Below, piece after piece: positions 15,279 through 22,804 of a DNA stretch of 36,598 nt. The DNA comes from Lachnospiraceae bacterium (GTDB lineage: Bacteria; Bacillota; Clostridia; Lachnospirales; Lachnospiraceae): positions 1 to 36,598 of the forward strand of contig JAFSBX010000052.1 of NCBI GenBank assembly GCA_017437065.1, read 5' to 3'. The notes beneath the pieces are model-generated. The model worked only from the letters and a program-made list of their open reading frames with translations, had not been told where the DNA came from and did not search any database. Both the position numbers and the translations under genes were made by a program. Within the stretch, counting starts at the first letter, position 1, and every line of letters begins with the position of its first letter.

Positions 15279-16380
15279 ATATTTTTTCCTCCTTAGGTAA
15301 GTCAAATACAAATTCAGCTCCATCATCATGGTTACGGGCGGTTATGTTTCCGCGGTGTGCCGTAATGATTGTTTTACAAATGGAAAGTCCGATTCCCATA
15401 CCTTTGCGGGCATCAGAAGTTTCGCTTGCTTCGTAGTTGGAACCATCGAAAATGGTGTCAATTCTGTCCTCGGCAATACCGATTCCAAAATCTCTTATTG
15501 AAAACTGAATAGTGTCAGGACAATCGGTTACGGTAAAAATAATGGGTGACTCGCTGTTAGCGTGTACAGCCGCGTTTTCTAAAAGATTAATGATAACCTG
15601 TTCAATTAACATGGCATCTATAGGAATAAAAATATATTCCTCAGGAATTGTAACCTGAACCGGAACATCGGGAAGTCTTTTTTTGAACCGGGACATTGCC
15701 TCGCCTACAACTTCTTCCACAGCTTCAAGGGAAGTGGTTACTTTCATGGTATTGGTGCGTATCCTTGTTACGGACAGGAGATTTTCTACCATGTTGAGAA
15801 GCCAGTTGGAGTCGTCATTAATACGCTGTACCAGCTTCAATTTTTCGGAATCATCTAAAATATTTGTGTTATCTATGTATGCGGAACTGTTACCAATAAT
15901 GCCCGTAAGTGGTGTTCGTAAATCGTGTGAAACTGCACGAAGCAGATTGGCACGCATTTTTTCTTTTTCAGCTTCCATTAACAGTTTTTCACGTTCAGCA
16001 AGCAGGACGGCCTGTTTTTTTAAGTGGCTTGTCATGGTACTTGTTATTAATGAAATTGTCAACATACATACAAAGGTAATCGGATAACCTGTTAGTGTAA
16101 AATTCAATGCAAAGTATGGATAGGTAAAAAAGTAATTTACACATATCACACCGACTATGGCAGAAAAAATACCATAAAAATATCCATCCGTAGTTTTTGT
16201 AATGAGTATTAAAGCCAAAATCTGAATTAATGCAATATTAGCGGATTTTTCAGGTACAAAATAAAAAAATACAGATGAAAGAAGGATGGCAGCTGCCTGA
16301 AGAAGAACTGTAATACACCAGTCCTTAATATGTGGATGGTGTAGAATAATTAGTTTACATTTATCGATAAAACCTCTCAT
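15268..16380 (-). CDS. KdpD-like short sensor kinase
   Basis: A 370-aa membrane histidine kinase corresponding to the C-terminal half of KdpD. It has four hydrophobic segments (about 22-42, 46-64, 66-86 and 97-116; DUF4118-like), then a short coiled linker, HisKA with H152 in A-V-S-H-D-L-R-T-P-L, and an HATPase domain with N-L-L-E-N-A-A, D-F-G-I-G-I and G-M-G-I-G-L-S-I. The large N-terminal KdpD and universal-stress domains (about 400 residues) are absent, so it senses through the membrane part alone. AGGAGA upstream supports the start. Promoter at 16405-16433. Confidence 0.87.
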   Translation of the reverse strand: MRGFIDKCKLIILHHPHIKDWCITVLLQAAAILLSSVFFYFVPEKSANIALIQILALILITKTTDGYFYGIFSAIVGVICVNYFFTYPYFALNFTLTGYPITFVCMLTISLITSTMTSHLKKQAVLLAEREKLLMEAEKEKMRANLLRAVSHDLRTPLTGIIGNSSAYIDNTNILDDSEKLKLVQRINDDSNWLLNMVENLLSVTRIRTNTMKVTTSLEAVEEVVGEAMSRFKKRLPDVPVQVTIPEEYIFIPIDAMLIEQVIINLLENAAVHANSESPIIFTVTDCPDTIQFSIRDFGIGIAEDRIDTIFDGSNYEASETSDARKGMGIGLSICKTIITAHRGNITARNHDDGAEFVFDLPKEEKIYAS

Positions 16381-16404
16381 AATATCTCCTTTTCTCTTTT
16401 TCTG

Positions 16405-16433
16405 ATTATAGCTTTTTTGGATTTATTATTCAA
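16405..16433 (-). promoter_or_regulatory. Promoter of the KdpDE-like pair
   Basis: On the minus strand: -35 TTGAAT (16433-16428), exactly 17 bp, -10 TATAAT (16410-16405). It lies 25 bp upstream of the kinase start codon. Confidence 0.75.
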
Positions 16434-16574
16434 CGGAACTACGTTAAGATGACGTTAAAATATTCATGTTGTGGTATGAAGTGAATTTTAAAAAGTGCCG
16501 TATTTCCGCTGTTTTCTACATAGCAGTATGTGTAAAAATATGGTGTTTTTTACTTCACTAGTGACAAGCTAGTG

Positions 16575-16615
16575 ACAAAAAATAAACCCCTCTCGGATGC
16601 TCTCCGGCAGGGGTT
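16575..16615 (-). terminator. Terminator of the integrase gene
   Basis: AACCCCT (16585-16591) pairs with AGGGGTT (16609-16615), with an inner CCGGA/TCCG stem. On the minus strand it is followed by TTATTTTTTG. The stem overlaps the stop codon the integrase would use without its frameshift (16614-16616). Confidence 0.7.
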
Positions 16616-16645
16616 ATATCATTTCTATAGCTTCTCGAAGCTCCT

Positions 16646-17680
16646 CTATGCTCTTGTGTGTGTGTATGTGCGTGTTGTGATGGAATCGGACGCGTGACCG
16701 ATGAGCCTATCTATACATACCTGATTAGCTCCGGCACTATCCAGTAGTGATGTGAAGGTGTGGCGACAGTCATGGGGTGTGTGATGCGTATTAATGCCGA
16801 TAGCCTTAAGCGTTTCCTTAAATAGCTTTCTGTAGGTCGATACGTTTATTGTCTGGCCGTCCTTGGCTAATAATATGCCGTTATTGGTGTTTAGCCGGTT
16901 CTCCACAAATTCTCGTATTTTTGAGTGAATGGGTACAATACGGTTTTTTCCTGCTGCTGTTTTCAGTCCACCTTTAAATAGTCCCTCTTGTAGGTCTATA
17001 TCCTCGGTAGGCATCCGTATGAGTTCCGACACTCTCCAACCGGAATATATGTATATTAGTATGCTGTCTACCCACGGCACGTCCTTATTGTTCCATAAGG
17101 TCTGTAGTTCCTCGGCGGTAAATGGTACGCCCGGCTCGTCATCCTCTTCCACGGTAATAGCTGCGAAAGAAGCATAGCCTTTTTCGATTACATCATTCTG
17201 CAGGGCGAATTTATCCATTTGTGTGAATAGGTTCTTTATGTGTTCCTGCATGGCATGAGACAGGGGCTTGCCTTTCGTGTTCATTTGCCCCAAAATGCCC
17301 CGAAAATCGTCTACCCTTAACTTGCTATAGGATATGTCATATAAGGGCTTACAGTGACCGTATGCGGACTTGGTGCAGTTCCTTGTACTGTCTGAATAGG
17401 TTTTGCCGCTAAGCTCATACTTGTTTTTATAGAATTTCTCATAGAGCTGTGCGAATGTGATTTCCCGGTCCGATATGTTGTAAGGGCTTTTATTGTACTC
17501 TGCCAGGGCAATAAGTGCCTGCTCACGTTCCTCAAATCTTCCTAATACGTCATATACTGGGTAGTACCGTTCATCCATCCGGGTATTAACTCGCACCTCA
17601 AAGGGCTTTCTTCTACGTCCTGAGAGCTTCACTACAGAGCCGTAGCCGTTGGGGTTCTTCATTGGTTTGCCGCGTGGCAT
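16646..17680 (-). CDS. Tyrosine recombinase, C-terminus frameshifted
   Basis: A site-specific integrase of 344 aa, likely of an integrative element. It has an N-terminal AP2-like/arm-binding region with N-G-Y-G-S-V, a SAM-like core-binding domain (about 90-180), and a catalytic domain with R in S-G-W-R-V-S-E-L, H-x-x-R in H-D-C-R-H-T-F, H in I-G-H-A-S and the nucleophile Tyr in R-T-Y-T-H. The start at 17680 has AAAGG 9 nt upstream. The frame ends T-R-A-stop inside a CA dinucleotide tract. Removing two bases there would continue as H-K-S-I-E-E-L-R-E-A-I-E-M-I and stop at 16614, the usual C-terminal helix. All catalytic residues remain, but the helix that packs against the neighbouring protomer is lost. 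Confidence 0.85.
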   Translation of the reverse strand: MPRGKPMKNPNGYGSVVKLSGRRRKPFEVRVNTRMDERYYPVYDVLGRFEEREQALIALAEYNKSPYNISDREITFAQLYEKFYKNKYELSGKTYSDSTRNCTKSAYGHCKPLYDISYSKLRVDDFRGILGQMNTKGKPLSHAMQEHIKNLFTQMDKFALQNDVIEKGYASFAAITVEEDDEPGVPFTAEELQTLWNNKDVPWVDSILIYIYSGWRVSELIRMPTEDIDLQEGLFKGGLKTAAGKNRIVPIHSKIREFVENRLNTNNGILLAKDGQTINVSTYRKLFKETLKAIGINTHHTPHDCRHTFTSLLDSAGANQVCIDRLIGHASDSITTRTYTHTRA

Positions 17681-17849
17681 GTGTATCATCCTTTCTAAAA
17701 AAGGGTATAAAAAATACACCCTATTGCATGGATGTACTAAAATATGCTATATTATCAGTGTCTAGGTGATTCTATAGCAGGTACATCCTGTTGATAGTTT
17801 CATGTACCGTCTCGGTGTTGGTAGCACTGGGGCGGTTTTCAATTTGTGG
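17681..17849. other. Integrase upstream region
   Basis: No gene is seen. It contains two inverted repeats that could bind integrase or excisionase: GGGTATA/TACACCC at about 17703-17721, and GGTACAT/ATGTACC at about 17779-17806. Confidence 0.35.
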
Positions 17850-17878
17850 TTGTAAAATAGCGGTACATTGGGTATAAT
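17850..17878 (+). promoter_or_regulatory. Antitoxin RNA 1 promoter
   Basis: -35 TTGTAA (17850-17855), 17 bp, -10 TATAAT (17873-17878). It faces the 3' end of toxin gene 1, as in type I toxin-antitoxin loci. Confidence 0.65.
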
Positions 17879-17884
17879 GTACTT

Positions 17885-17988
17885 AACAGGATAGTCGGAA
17901 GGTGAGTGCACTTCACCCGTCCCGGCGAAATAACAACATTAAGAAATAGTCGTCAGCTTACCAGGGCAGGACGGCTATTTCTTAATTT
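17885..17988 (+). ncRNA. Predicted antisense antitoxin RNA 1
   Basis: A short RNA of about 100 nt is predicted from the promoter at 17850-17878 to the hairpin at 17941-17983, where AAGAAATAGTCGTC pairs with GACGGCTATTTCTT (one G-U pair). Its 3' part is complementary to the end of the toxin 1 mRNA, which uses the same stem as its own terminator. The layout resembles txpA/RatA. The RNA is inferred, not observed. Confidence 0.55.
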
Positions 17989-18058
17989 TCATATTCAGAA
18001 TGGAGACTATCAACATTGCTGTTGTCAATATAATCATAAATTCTTCGTATGTACTCAT
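17975..18058 (-). CDS. Holin-like type I toxin 1
   Basis: A 27-residue membrane peptide: M-S-T-Y-E-E-F-M-I, a single hydrophobic helix (residues 7-21), and a basic end N-M-K-I-K-K. This is the pattern of the putative holin-like toxin family (Hol_Tox/TxpA-like), which depolarises membranes when its antisense RNA is lost. AGGGGGTGGAG upstream is a strong ribosome binding site, and a TATAAT lies on the minus strand about 75 bp upstream. It is too short for usual gene calling. Confidence 0.75.
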   Translation of the reverse strand: MSTYEEFMIILTTAMLIVSILNMKIKK

Positions 18059-18158
18059 AAGCTCCACCCCCTTCCAACAGGCTCGGAACGGATGGAGAGC
18101 ACGTCCCCCGGCTACCCGGTTAAATACATTATACGGTTTTCAATGTGCAATTTTTTTG

Positions 18159-18187
18159 TTGATTTTGTGCAAAAATTTGAATATAAT
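18159..18187 (+). promoter_or_regulatory. Antitoxin RNA 2 promoter
   Basis: -35 TTGATT (18159-18164), 17 bp, -10 TATAAT (18182-18187). It lies opposite and upstream of toxin 1 and faces the 3' end of toxin 2. Confidence 0.65.
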
Positions 18188-18193
18188 ATACTT

Positions 18194-18292
18194 AACAAGA
18201 GAGCCAATGACTAGCGTACACCTAGCCGCTGGCAAATAATGATACTACAAAAGTAGCGCCTTAACTTACCAGGTCGAGGGCGCTACTTTTTG
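18194..18292 (+). ncRNA. Predicted antisense antitoxin RNA 2
   Basis: An RNA of about 100 nt is predicted from the promoter at 18159-18187 to a perfect 12-bp stem, AAAAGTAGCGCC (18249-18260) with GGCGCTACTTTT (18279-18290), then T. The stem overlaps the last codons of toxin 2 and works as a terminator on both strands. The first bases (CTTAACA) resemble the start of antitoxin RNA 1, suggesting a common origin. Confidence 0.55.
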
Positions 18293-18369
18293 CGTTTAAT
18301 GTTGATAACAAGAGTTATAACAGCGCAAAGCATAATTACAAAAGTAAACAAATCACTATATGTAACCAT
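18283..18369 (-). CDS. Holin-like type I toxin 2
   Basis: A 28-residue peptide: M-V-T-Y-S-D-L-F-T-F-V-I-M-L, a hydrophobic helix to residue 23, then K-R-K-K. It closely follows the putative holin-like toxin pattern (M-x-T-Y-x-x-L plus a transmembrane helix and a basic tail). A ribosome binding site (GGGAG) lies about 10 nt upstream. It is the second unit of a tandem pair with the gene at 17975-18058, in the same orientation and with the same convergent RNA arrangement. Confidence 0.8.
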   Translation of the reverse strand: MVTYSDLFTFVIMLCAVITLVINIKRKK

Positions 18370-18553
18370 TGGCACCAGCTCCCTTCCTTAGCGTCCAGCA
18401 GCTGACGTATCACCCCATTGGCTCCCCAATTAAGTATATTATATTTTCAATGTCCTACAATGCCCCGATTAGCTTCGCATTGCCACTTTCTCCGCGGTTT
18501 AACCGTGTCAGTGGGGAAATGTTAGGCTGTGGGAGTAAATGGGGTGTATGGGG
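18370..18553. other. Toxin 2 upstream region
   Basis: A TATAAT on the minus strand (about 18438-18443) could be the -10 of the toxin 2 promoter. A stem with arms CCACT/AGTGG and inner CGGTTTAACCG lies at about 18486-18515. No gene is seen. Confidence 0.35.
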
Positions 18554-18661
18554 CTATTTCTGCTTTTTCTTGCGCAACTCTTCAAGTCTGAATTTTAGGT
18601 AAGCGTCTGTTTCATCATTTAATGAAATACCTTGATATTCCGATATTTCTTGACACTCCAT
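18554..18661 (-). CDS. Small ORF or gene tail at element edge
   Basis: A 35-codon frame reading M-E-C-Q-E-I-S-E-Y-Q-G-I-S-L-N-D-E, with a helical, basic end E-L-R-K-K-K-Q-K. No good ribosome binding site precedes the ATG, and the frame stays open upstream into the trpB leader. It may be the 3' tail of a gene interrupted at the edge of the integrative element. It overlaps the trpB promoter. Function unknown. Confidence 0.35.
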   Translation of the reverse strand: MECQEISEYQGISLNDETDAYLKFRLEELRKKKQK

Positions 18662-18678
18662 TTCAGAACCAATAAAAT
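18650..18678 (+). promoter_or_regulatory. trpB2 promoter
   Basis: -35 TTGACA (18650-18655, perfect consensus), 17 bp, -10 TAAAAT (18673-18678). Transcription would start near 18685, about 28 nt before the start codon. Confidence 0.8.
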
Positions 18679-18712
18679 AGAAGATGATTATGCAAAAACG
18701 GAGGAAATACTA

Positions 18713-20080
18713 ATGAATCAAATTCCATATAAAATTTATCTTGAAGAGCAGGAGATGCCAAAGCAGTGGTATAACGTGCGTGCTGATATGAAGAAAAAGC
18801 CTGCTCCGATTTTAAATCCGCAGACATTACAGCCGGTAACGGTTGAGGAGTTATCCAATATTTTCTGTACAGAGCTTGCAAAACAGGAGTTGGATGATAC
18901 AACTGCTTATTTTGATATCCCGGAGGAGATTCGCAATTTCTATAAAATGTACAGACCATCTCCATTAGTACGTGCTTATTGTCTGGAGAAGAAGTTGGAT
19001 ACACCGGCACATATTTATTATAAATTTGAAGGTAACAATACATCAGGAAGCCATAAACTGAATTCTGCAATTGCACAGGCTTATTATGCAAAACAGCAGG
19101 GGTTAAAGGGTGTTACAACGGAAACAGGTGCAGGTCAGTGGGGAACTGCTCTTTCTATGGCATGTTCTTATTTTGATCTGGATTGCCAGGTATACATGGT
19201 AAAATGTTCTTATGAGCAGAAACCATTCAGACGTGAAGTAATGCGTACATACGGAGCAAAGGTGACTCCTTCTCCGTCCATGAATACAAATGTAGGACGT
19301 CAGATTAATGCAGAATTTCCGGGAACAACAGGAAGTCTTGGATGTGCGATTTCAGAAGCTGTTGAGGCAGCAGGTAATCAGGAAGGTTATCGTTATGTAT
19401 TAGGTTCTGTGTTGACACAGGTATTATTACATCAGTCCATTATCGGTCTGGAAACGAAAACAGCACTTGATAAATATGGTATTAAAGCAGATATGATTAT
19501 CGGATGTGCAGGCGGCGGTTCCAATCTGGGTGGTTTAATTTCTCCGTTTGCAGGGGAAGTTTTAAGAGGCGAAGCAAATTATGAAATGATTGCTGTTGAG
19601 CCGGCATCCTGCCCAAGTTTGACAAGAGGTAAGTATGCATACGATTACTGTGATACAGGTAAGGTTTGTCCGCTTGCGAAAATGTACACTCTGGGTAGTG
19701 GTTACATTCCTTCTGCAAGTCATGCGGGCGGTCTTCGTTACCATGGAATGAGTTCCGTTGTTTCTGAGCTTTATGATCAGGGACTTATGACAGCAAGAAG
19801 CGTGGAGCAGACAGAAGTATTTAAGGCAGCACAGGAATTCGCCAGAGTGGAAGGTATTCTTCCGGCACCGGAAAGCAGTCATGCAATCAAAGTTGCAATT
19901 GATGAAGCTTTGAAGTGTAAAGAGACAGGCGAAGAGAAGAATATTGTATTCGGTTTAACCGGTACAGGATATTTTGATATGTTTGCTTATCAGAGATATA
20001 ATGACGGTGAAATGGTTGATTTCATTCCGACAGATGCGGAAATTGAGAAAGCGTTGGCTAAGTTGCCGGAAGTGAAGTAA
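18713..20080 (+). CDS. trpB: Tryptophan synthase beta chain, TrpB2 type
   Basis: A PLP enzyme of 455 aa that joins indole with serine (or O-phosphoserine) to make tryptophan. It is of the TrpB2 subclass: about 50 residues longer than TrpB1, with an N-terminal extension (P-I-L-N-P-Q-T-L-Q-P-V) and R-P-S-P-L. The PLP lysine is K115 in G-S-H-K-L-N-S-A, and the phosphate-binding glycine loop is C-A-G-G-G-S-N. TrpB2 proteins usually act without TrpA, for indole salvage; no trpA is nearby. CGGAGG 8 nt upstream fixes the start at 18713 rather than the in-frame ATG at 18632, which lies upstream of the promoter. The gene is monocistronic, with its own promoter and terminator. Confidence 0.93.
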   Translation: MNQIPYKIYLEEQEMPKQWYNVRADMKKKPAPILNPQTLQPVTVEELSNIFCTELAKQELDDTTAYFDIPEEIRNFYKMYRPSPLVRAYCLEKKLDTPAHIYYKFEGNNTSGSHKLNSAIAQAYYAKQQGLKGVTTETGAGQWGTALSMACSYFDLDCQVYMVKCSYEQKPFRREVMRTYGAKVTPSPSMNTNVGRQINAEFPGTTGSLGCAISEAVEAAGNQEGYRYVLGSVLTQVLLHQSIIGLETKTALDKYGIKADMIIGCAGGGSNLGGLISPFAGEVLRGEANYEMIAVEPASCPSLTRGKYAYDYCDTGKVCPLAKMYTLGSGYIPSASHAGGLRYHGMSSVVSELYDQGLMTARSVEQTEVFKAAQEFARVEGILPAPESSHAIKVAIDEALKCKETGEEKNIVFGLTGTGYFDMFAYQRYNDGEMVDFIPTDAEIEKALAKLPEVK

Positions 20081-20108
20081 GGAAATAGAATAACAATTTA
20101 ATTATTAT

Positions 20109-20149
20109 AAAAACACGGATTTGTAGGGGATACAGGTTCGTGTTTTTTT
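20109..20149 (+). terminator. trpB terminator
   Basis: AAAAACACG pairs with CGTGTTTTT and is followed by more T, 29 nt after the stop codon. Confidence 0.8.
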
Positions 20150-20219
20150 GTGTAGTGGGATTTGGGTGTCAAAAGGGAGTGGGTTAAGTTGTGATGGCAT
20201 GTTGCGCAAAATTATTTAA

Positions 20220-20274
20220 AATAAACAGTATATAACAGTTGACAACAGTTCGGTACTGTTATATACTGTTTATT
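20220..20274 (+). promoter_or_regulatory. Autoregulated promoter in 20-bp inverted repeat
   Basis: Positions 20220-20239 and 20255-20274 are perfect 20-bp inverted arms with a 15-bp spacer. The promoter is built into it: -35 TTGACA (20239-20244), 17 bp, -10 TATACT (20262-20267). A GntR dimer bound to the arms would cover both promoter boxes, as expected for YtrA-type autorepression. Confidence 0.8.
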
Positions 20275-20312
20275 GTTAACAGATGTACCAATGCGATCGC
20301 AGGAGGATTTAA

Positions 20313-20687
20313 ATGAGAATAATAATAAATAATTCATCGATGGTTCCAATTTATGAACAGATCATGGAACAGGTGAAAGCGATGATTGCCGGTAAAGAAT
20401 TGAAGGAAAATGATATATTACCATCTGTGCGTTCTCTGGCAAAGGAGTTGAAAATCAGTGCGTTGACTGTAAAAAAGGCTTATGACCTTTTGGAAGAAGA
20501 AGGATTTACGGTGACTGTACATGGAAAAGGGACTTATGTGGCTGCAATGAACACGGAACGAATGCTGGAGGAGTACAAAAAGGAAGTGGAGAGTGAATTT
20601 GAAGAAACCATTCAGAAAGGGAAGCGGTATGGTCTTGGCAAAGATGAGATTAGAGAATTGTTTGAGATTATTATAGAAGAGTGGTAG
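20313..20687 (+). CDS. GntR regulator, YtrA subfamily
   Basis: A 124-aa repressor with an N-terminal winged helix-turn-helix (residues about 10-75; P-S-V-R-S-L-A-K-E-L-K-I-S, T-V-K-K-A-Y and G-K-G-T-Y-V-A) and a short helical tail instead of a ligand domain. This is the hallmark of the YtrA subfamily, which controls adjacent ABC transporters. AGGAGG is 7 nt upstream. It heads the operon with the ABC ATPase at 20798 and probably represses it through the inverted repeat at 20220-20274. The inducer is not known; cell-envelope antibiotics act on related systems. Confidence 0.88.
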   Translation: MRIIINNSSMVPIYEQIMEQVKAMIAGKELKENDILPSVRSLAKELKISALTVKKAYDLLEEEGFTVTVHGKGTYVAAMNTERMLEEYKKEVESEFEETIQKGKRYGLGKDEIRELFEIIIEEW

Positions 20688-20797
20688 ATGGGGAGCCTGC
20701 TTACGAGGTGATAAGTATGGAAGCATGAAAAATGTAAGGCGAGTAGTGGGAGCAATGCGAAAAATTCGCAAATTATGAGAAAGGTGTGATTCGTTGT

Positions 20798-21643
20798 ATG
20801 ATTAAAGTGGAGAATTTGAAGAAAAATTATGGGGCATTCAGTCTGGAATGTTCACTGGAAGTACAGCCGGGAATGATTACCGGATTAATCGGACCAAACG
20901 GTGTTGGTAAAAGTACTACCTTTAAATCTATTTTGGGATTGATTTCAATTGATGGCGGTAGTATTCAGGTTTTCGGAAAAGATATAAAAGAGCTGACAAC
21001 AACGGATAAGCAGAAAATAGGGGCAGCATTATCTGAGTCAGGATTTAGTGGGTATCTGACGGTAAAAGGCATCGTTTCTATATTGGAAAATATGTATGAG
21101 AAATTTGAGAAAGAGAAATTTATCGAGTTGTGTGAACATTTTGGGTTGCCATTTGATAAAAAAATAAAGGATTTTTCCACAGGTATGAAGGCAAAATTAA
21201 AGGTGTTGGTGGCAATATCTCATAATGCAGAACTTCTGATACTGGACGAACCAACGGCCGGGTTGGACATAGGGGTAAGGGAAGAGCTTCTGGATATATT
21301 AAGAGCGTATATGGAGCAGGATGAAAAACGTGCGATTTTGATTAGTTCCCATATTTCTTCTGACTTGGAAGGGTTATGTGATGATATTTATATGATTCAC
21401 GAAGGAAAAATTGTCCTGCATGAGGAAACAGACGTATTGCTTAGTGAGTATGCAGTTTTGAAAGTGGATGAAAAACAGTTTGAAACAATGGATAAACAGT
21501 ATATTTTAAGGAAAAAGAAAGAAAGCTTCGGTTACAGTTGCCTGACGAACCAAAGACAGTATTATCAGGAAAATTATCCGAAGATAGTGGTGGAAAAGGG
21601 AACTATTGATGATTTGATTTTAATGATGATAAGAGGTAAGTAA
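20798..21643 (+). CDS. ABC transporter ATP-binding protein
   Basis: A 281-aa cytoplasmic ATPase of an ABC-2 type exporter. It has Walker A G-P-N-G-V-G-K-S-T, signature F-S-T-G-M-K-A-K (an S-T-G-M variant common in YtrB-like proteins), Walker B L-L-I-L-D-E-P and the D-loop T-A-G-L-D. The C-terminal ~60 residues are a variable extension. The start at 20798 (M-I-K-V-E-N-L) is preferred over the GTG at 20786 by homology, although the ribosome binding site AAAGG is rather far away (about 12 nt). It pairs with the permease at 21686. Confidence 0.88.
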   Translation: MIKVENLKKNYGAFSLECSLEVQPGMITGLIGPNGVGKSTTFKSILGLISIDGGSIQVFGKDIKELTTTDKQKIGAALSESGFSGYLTVKGIVSILENMYEKFEKEKFIELCEHFGLPFDKKIKDFSTGMKAKLKVLVAISHNAELLILDEPTAGLDIGVREELLDILRAYMEQDEKRAILISSHISSDLEGLCDDIYMIHEGKIVLHEETDVLLSEYAVLKVDEKQFETMDKQYILRKKKESFGYSCLTNQRQYYQENYPKIVVEKGTIDDLILMMIRGK

Positions 21644-21685
21644 CAGTAGTTCAAGGCCATTGGAATGGCAGAGAGTGAGGGAACA

Positions 21686-22354
21686 ATGAAGGGATTATTA
21701 GTTAAAGATTTCAATATTTTGCTATTACAAAAGAAATTTTTGGGAATGGTTTTAATGATTTCGATAATTTTGTTATTGACTGCAGAGGATCCGTCGTTTC
21801 TGGTTGGTTATATAACAGTTATGTGTGGTATTGTAACGGTTAGTACGATAAATTATGATGAATTTGATAACGGAAATACATTTTTATTTACTTTACCAAT
21901 TACAAGAAAGGGATATGTATTGGAAAAATATGTGCTTGTAATGTTGTTTAGTGGTCTGGCATGGGTGGCAGCCACACTGGCGAGTATTTTGTTTTCAGTT
22001 GTTAAGCTTCCCGGTTTTGATGTTATGCAGGGCATTGGAGAAGCGGTGCTTGTGTTCGTGGTTTGCATGATGTTTGAATTTATTATGATTCCTATTCAGT
22101 TAAAGTATGGCGGGGAGAAATCTAAAGTAGTAATGGTAGCTATGGTAGGAATTGTTGTAGTGTTAGGAACTATTTTGAAATTTGTCTTTGAAAAACTGGA
22201 GGGGGTAATTTCTATTGACGTAGAGGGGCTGATTCAGACTTTAGATTCCATAGGATTTGCCGAATGGATAGTCATAGTTGTAGTGGCAAGTGTGGCAGTG
22301 ATGATGATTTCTATGAGTGTGAGCAGACAGATTATGGAGAAAAAACAATTTTAA
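21686..22354 (+). CDS. ABC-2 type permease
   Basis: A 222-aa membrane protein with six hydrophobic segments and the N-terminal M-K-G-L-L-V-K-D-F typical of ABC-2 permeases in GntR-linked operons (ABC2_membrane_5-like). The conserved F-L-F-T-L-P-I-T-R motif between helices two and three is present. The start at 21686 has GAGGG 5 nt upstream; a longer in-frame start at 21665 is less likely. It forms the transporter with the ATPase upstream. The substrate is unknown. Confidence 0.85.
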   Translation: MKGLLVKDFNILLLQKKFLGMVLMISIILLLTAEDPSFLVGYITVMCGIVTVSTINYDEFDNGNTFLFTLPITRKGYVLEKYVLVMLFSGLAWVAATLASILFSVVKLPGFDVMQGIGEAVLVFVVCMMFEFIMIPIQLKYGGEKSKVVMVAMVGIVVVLGTILKFVFEKLEGVISIDVEGLIQTLDSIGFAEWIVIVVVASVAVMMISMSVSRQIMEKKQF

Positions 22355-22380
22355 TTAAAATCAGGTTCTAAATTCATAAT

Positions 22381-22617
22381 GTGAAAAATACATGGAAAAG
22401 CGGATATACTTTGGGAGATGAAGTTTTAACGAGTATTGGACTGAAACCGTGGTCAAATGGATTACATGGGACACATTATACAGTAATATATTCAGTGGTA
22501 ATGATATTACTTGCTTTTGGAATTTATGCGGCAACTACCAAAAAGAAATTAATAACTTTATTGTATTTGCTTTGTGGCTTTTTGATTATGTTTTTGGTCG
22601 CCAATATAATGTTTTAG
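22381..22617 (+). CDS. Small two-helix membrane protein
   Basis: A 78-codon frame starting with GTG, 26 nt after the permease. It has a soluble N-terminal ~35 residues and two hydrophobic helices (about 37-53 and 58-77). The ribosome binding site is weak, so the gene may be a degraded tail or a minor partner of the ABC transporter. No family is recognised. Confidence 0.45.
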   Translation: MKNTWKSGYTLGDEVLTSIGLKPWSNGLHGTHYTVIYSVVMILLAFGIYAATTKKKLITLLYLLCGFLIMFLVANIMF

Positions 22618-22650
22618 AATTGTTTTGGCTGAAAAGGAATAAATGAAAAT

Positions 22651-22697
22651 AGCAGTATCGGTGTTTGAAAAGTCAAGTTACCGGTACTGCTGTTTTT
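22651..22697 (+). terminator. Terminator of the gntR-ABC operon
   Basis: AGCAGTATCGGT pairs with ACCGGTACTGCT (one G-U pair) and is followed by GTTTTTG. Confidence 0.8.
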
Positions 22698-22724
22698 GTA
22701 ATAGGAAAAAGTATGTGTATACAA

Positions 22725-22753
22725 TTGAAAAAATAACGGTGGTTTGCTAGAAT
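22725..22753 (+). promoter_or_regulatory. Wadjet operon promoter
   Basis: -35 TTGAAA (22725-22730), 17 bp, -10 TAGAAT (22748-22753). Transcription would start near 22760. This argues against the ATG at 22757 and supports the TTG start at 22805. Confidence 0.7.
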
Positions 22754-22804
22754 AAAATGTCAAAAGCATTTCATGAAGTGTTTCTAAGACGAAGGAGGTA
22801 CCCT

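Noticed and set aside
14568-16380. Two-component pair as part of a Kdp potassium ATPase operon
   Set aside because: No kdpF, kdpA, kdpB or kdpC gene is in the window, and the kinase lacks the KdpD N-terminal domains; only family resemblance is claimed.
18482-18515. Hairpin with CGGTTTAACCG as a terminator
   Set aside because: No T run follows on either strand.
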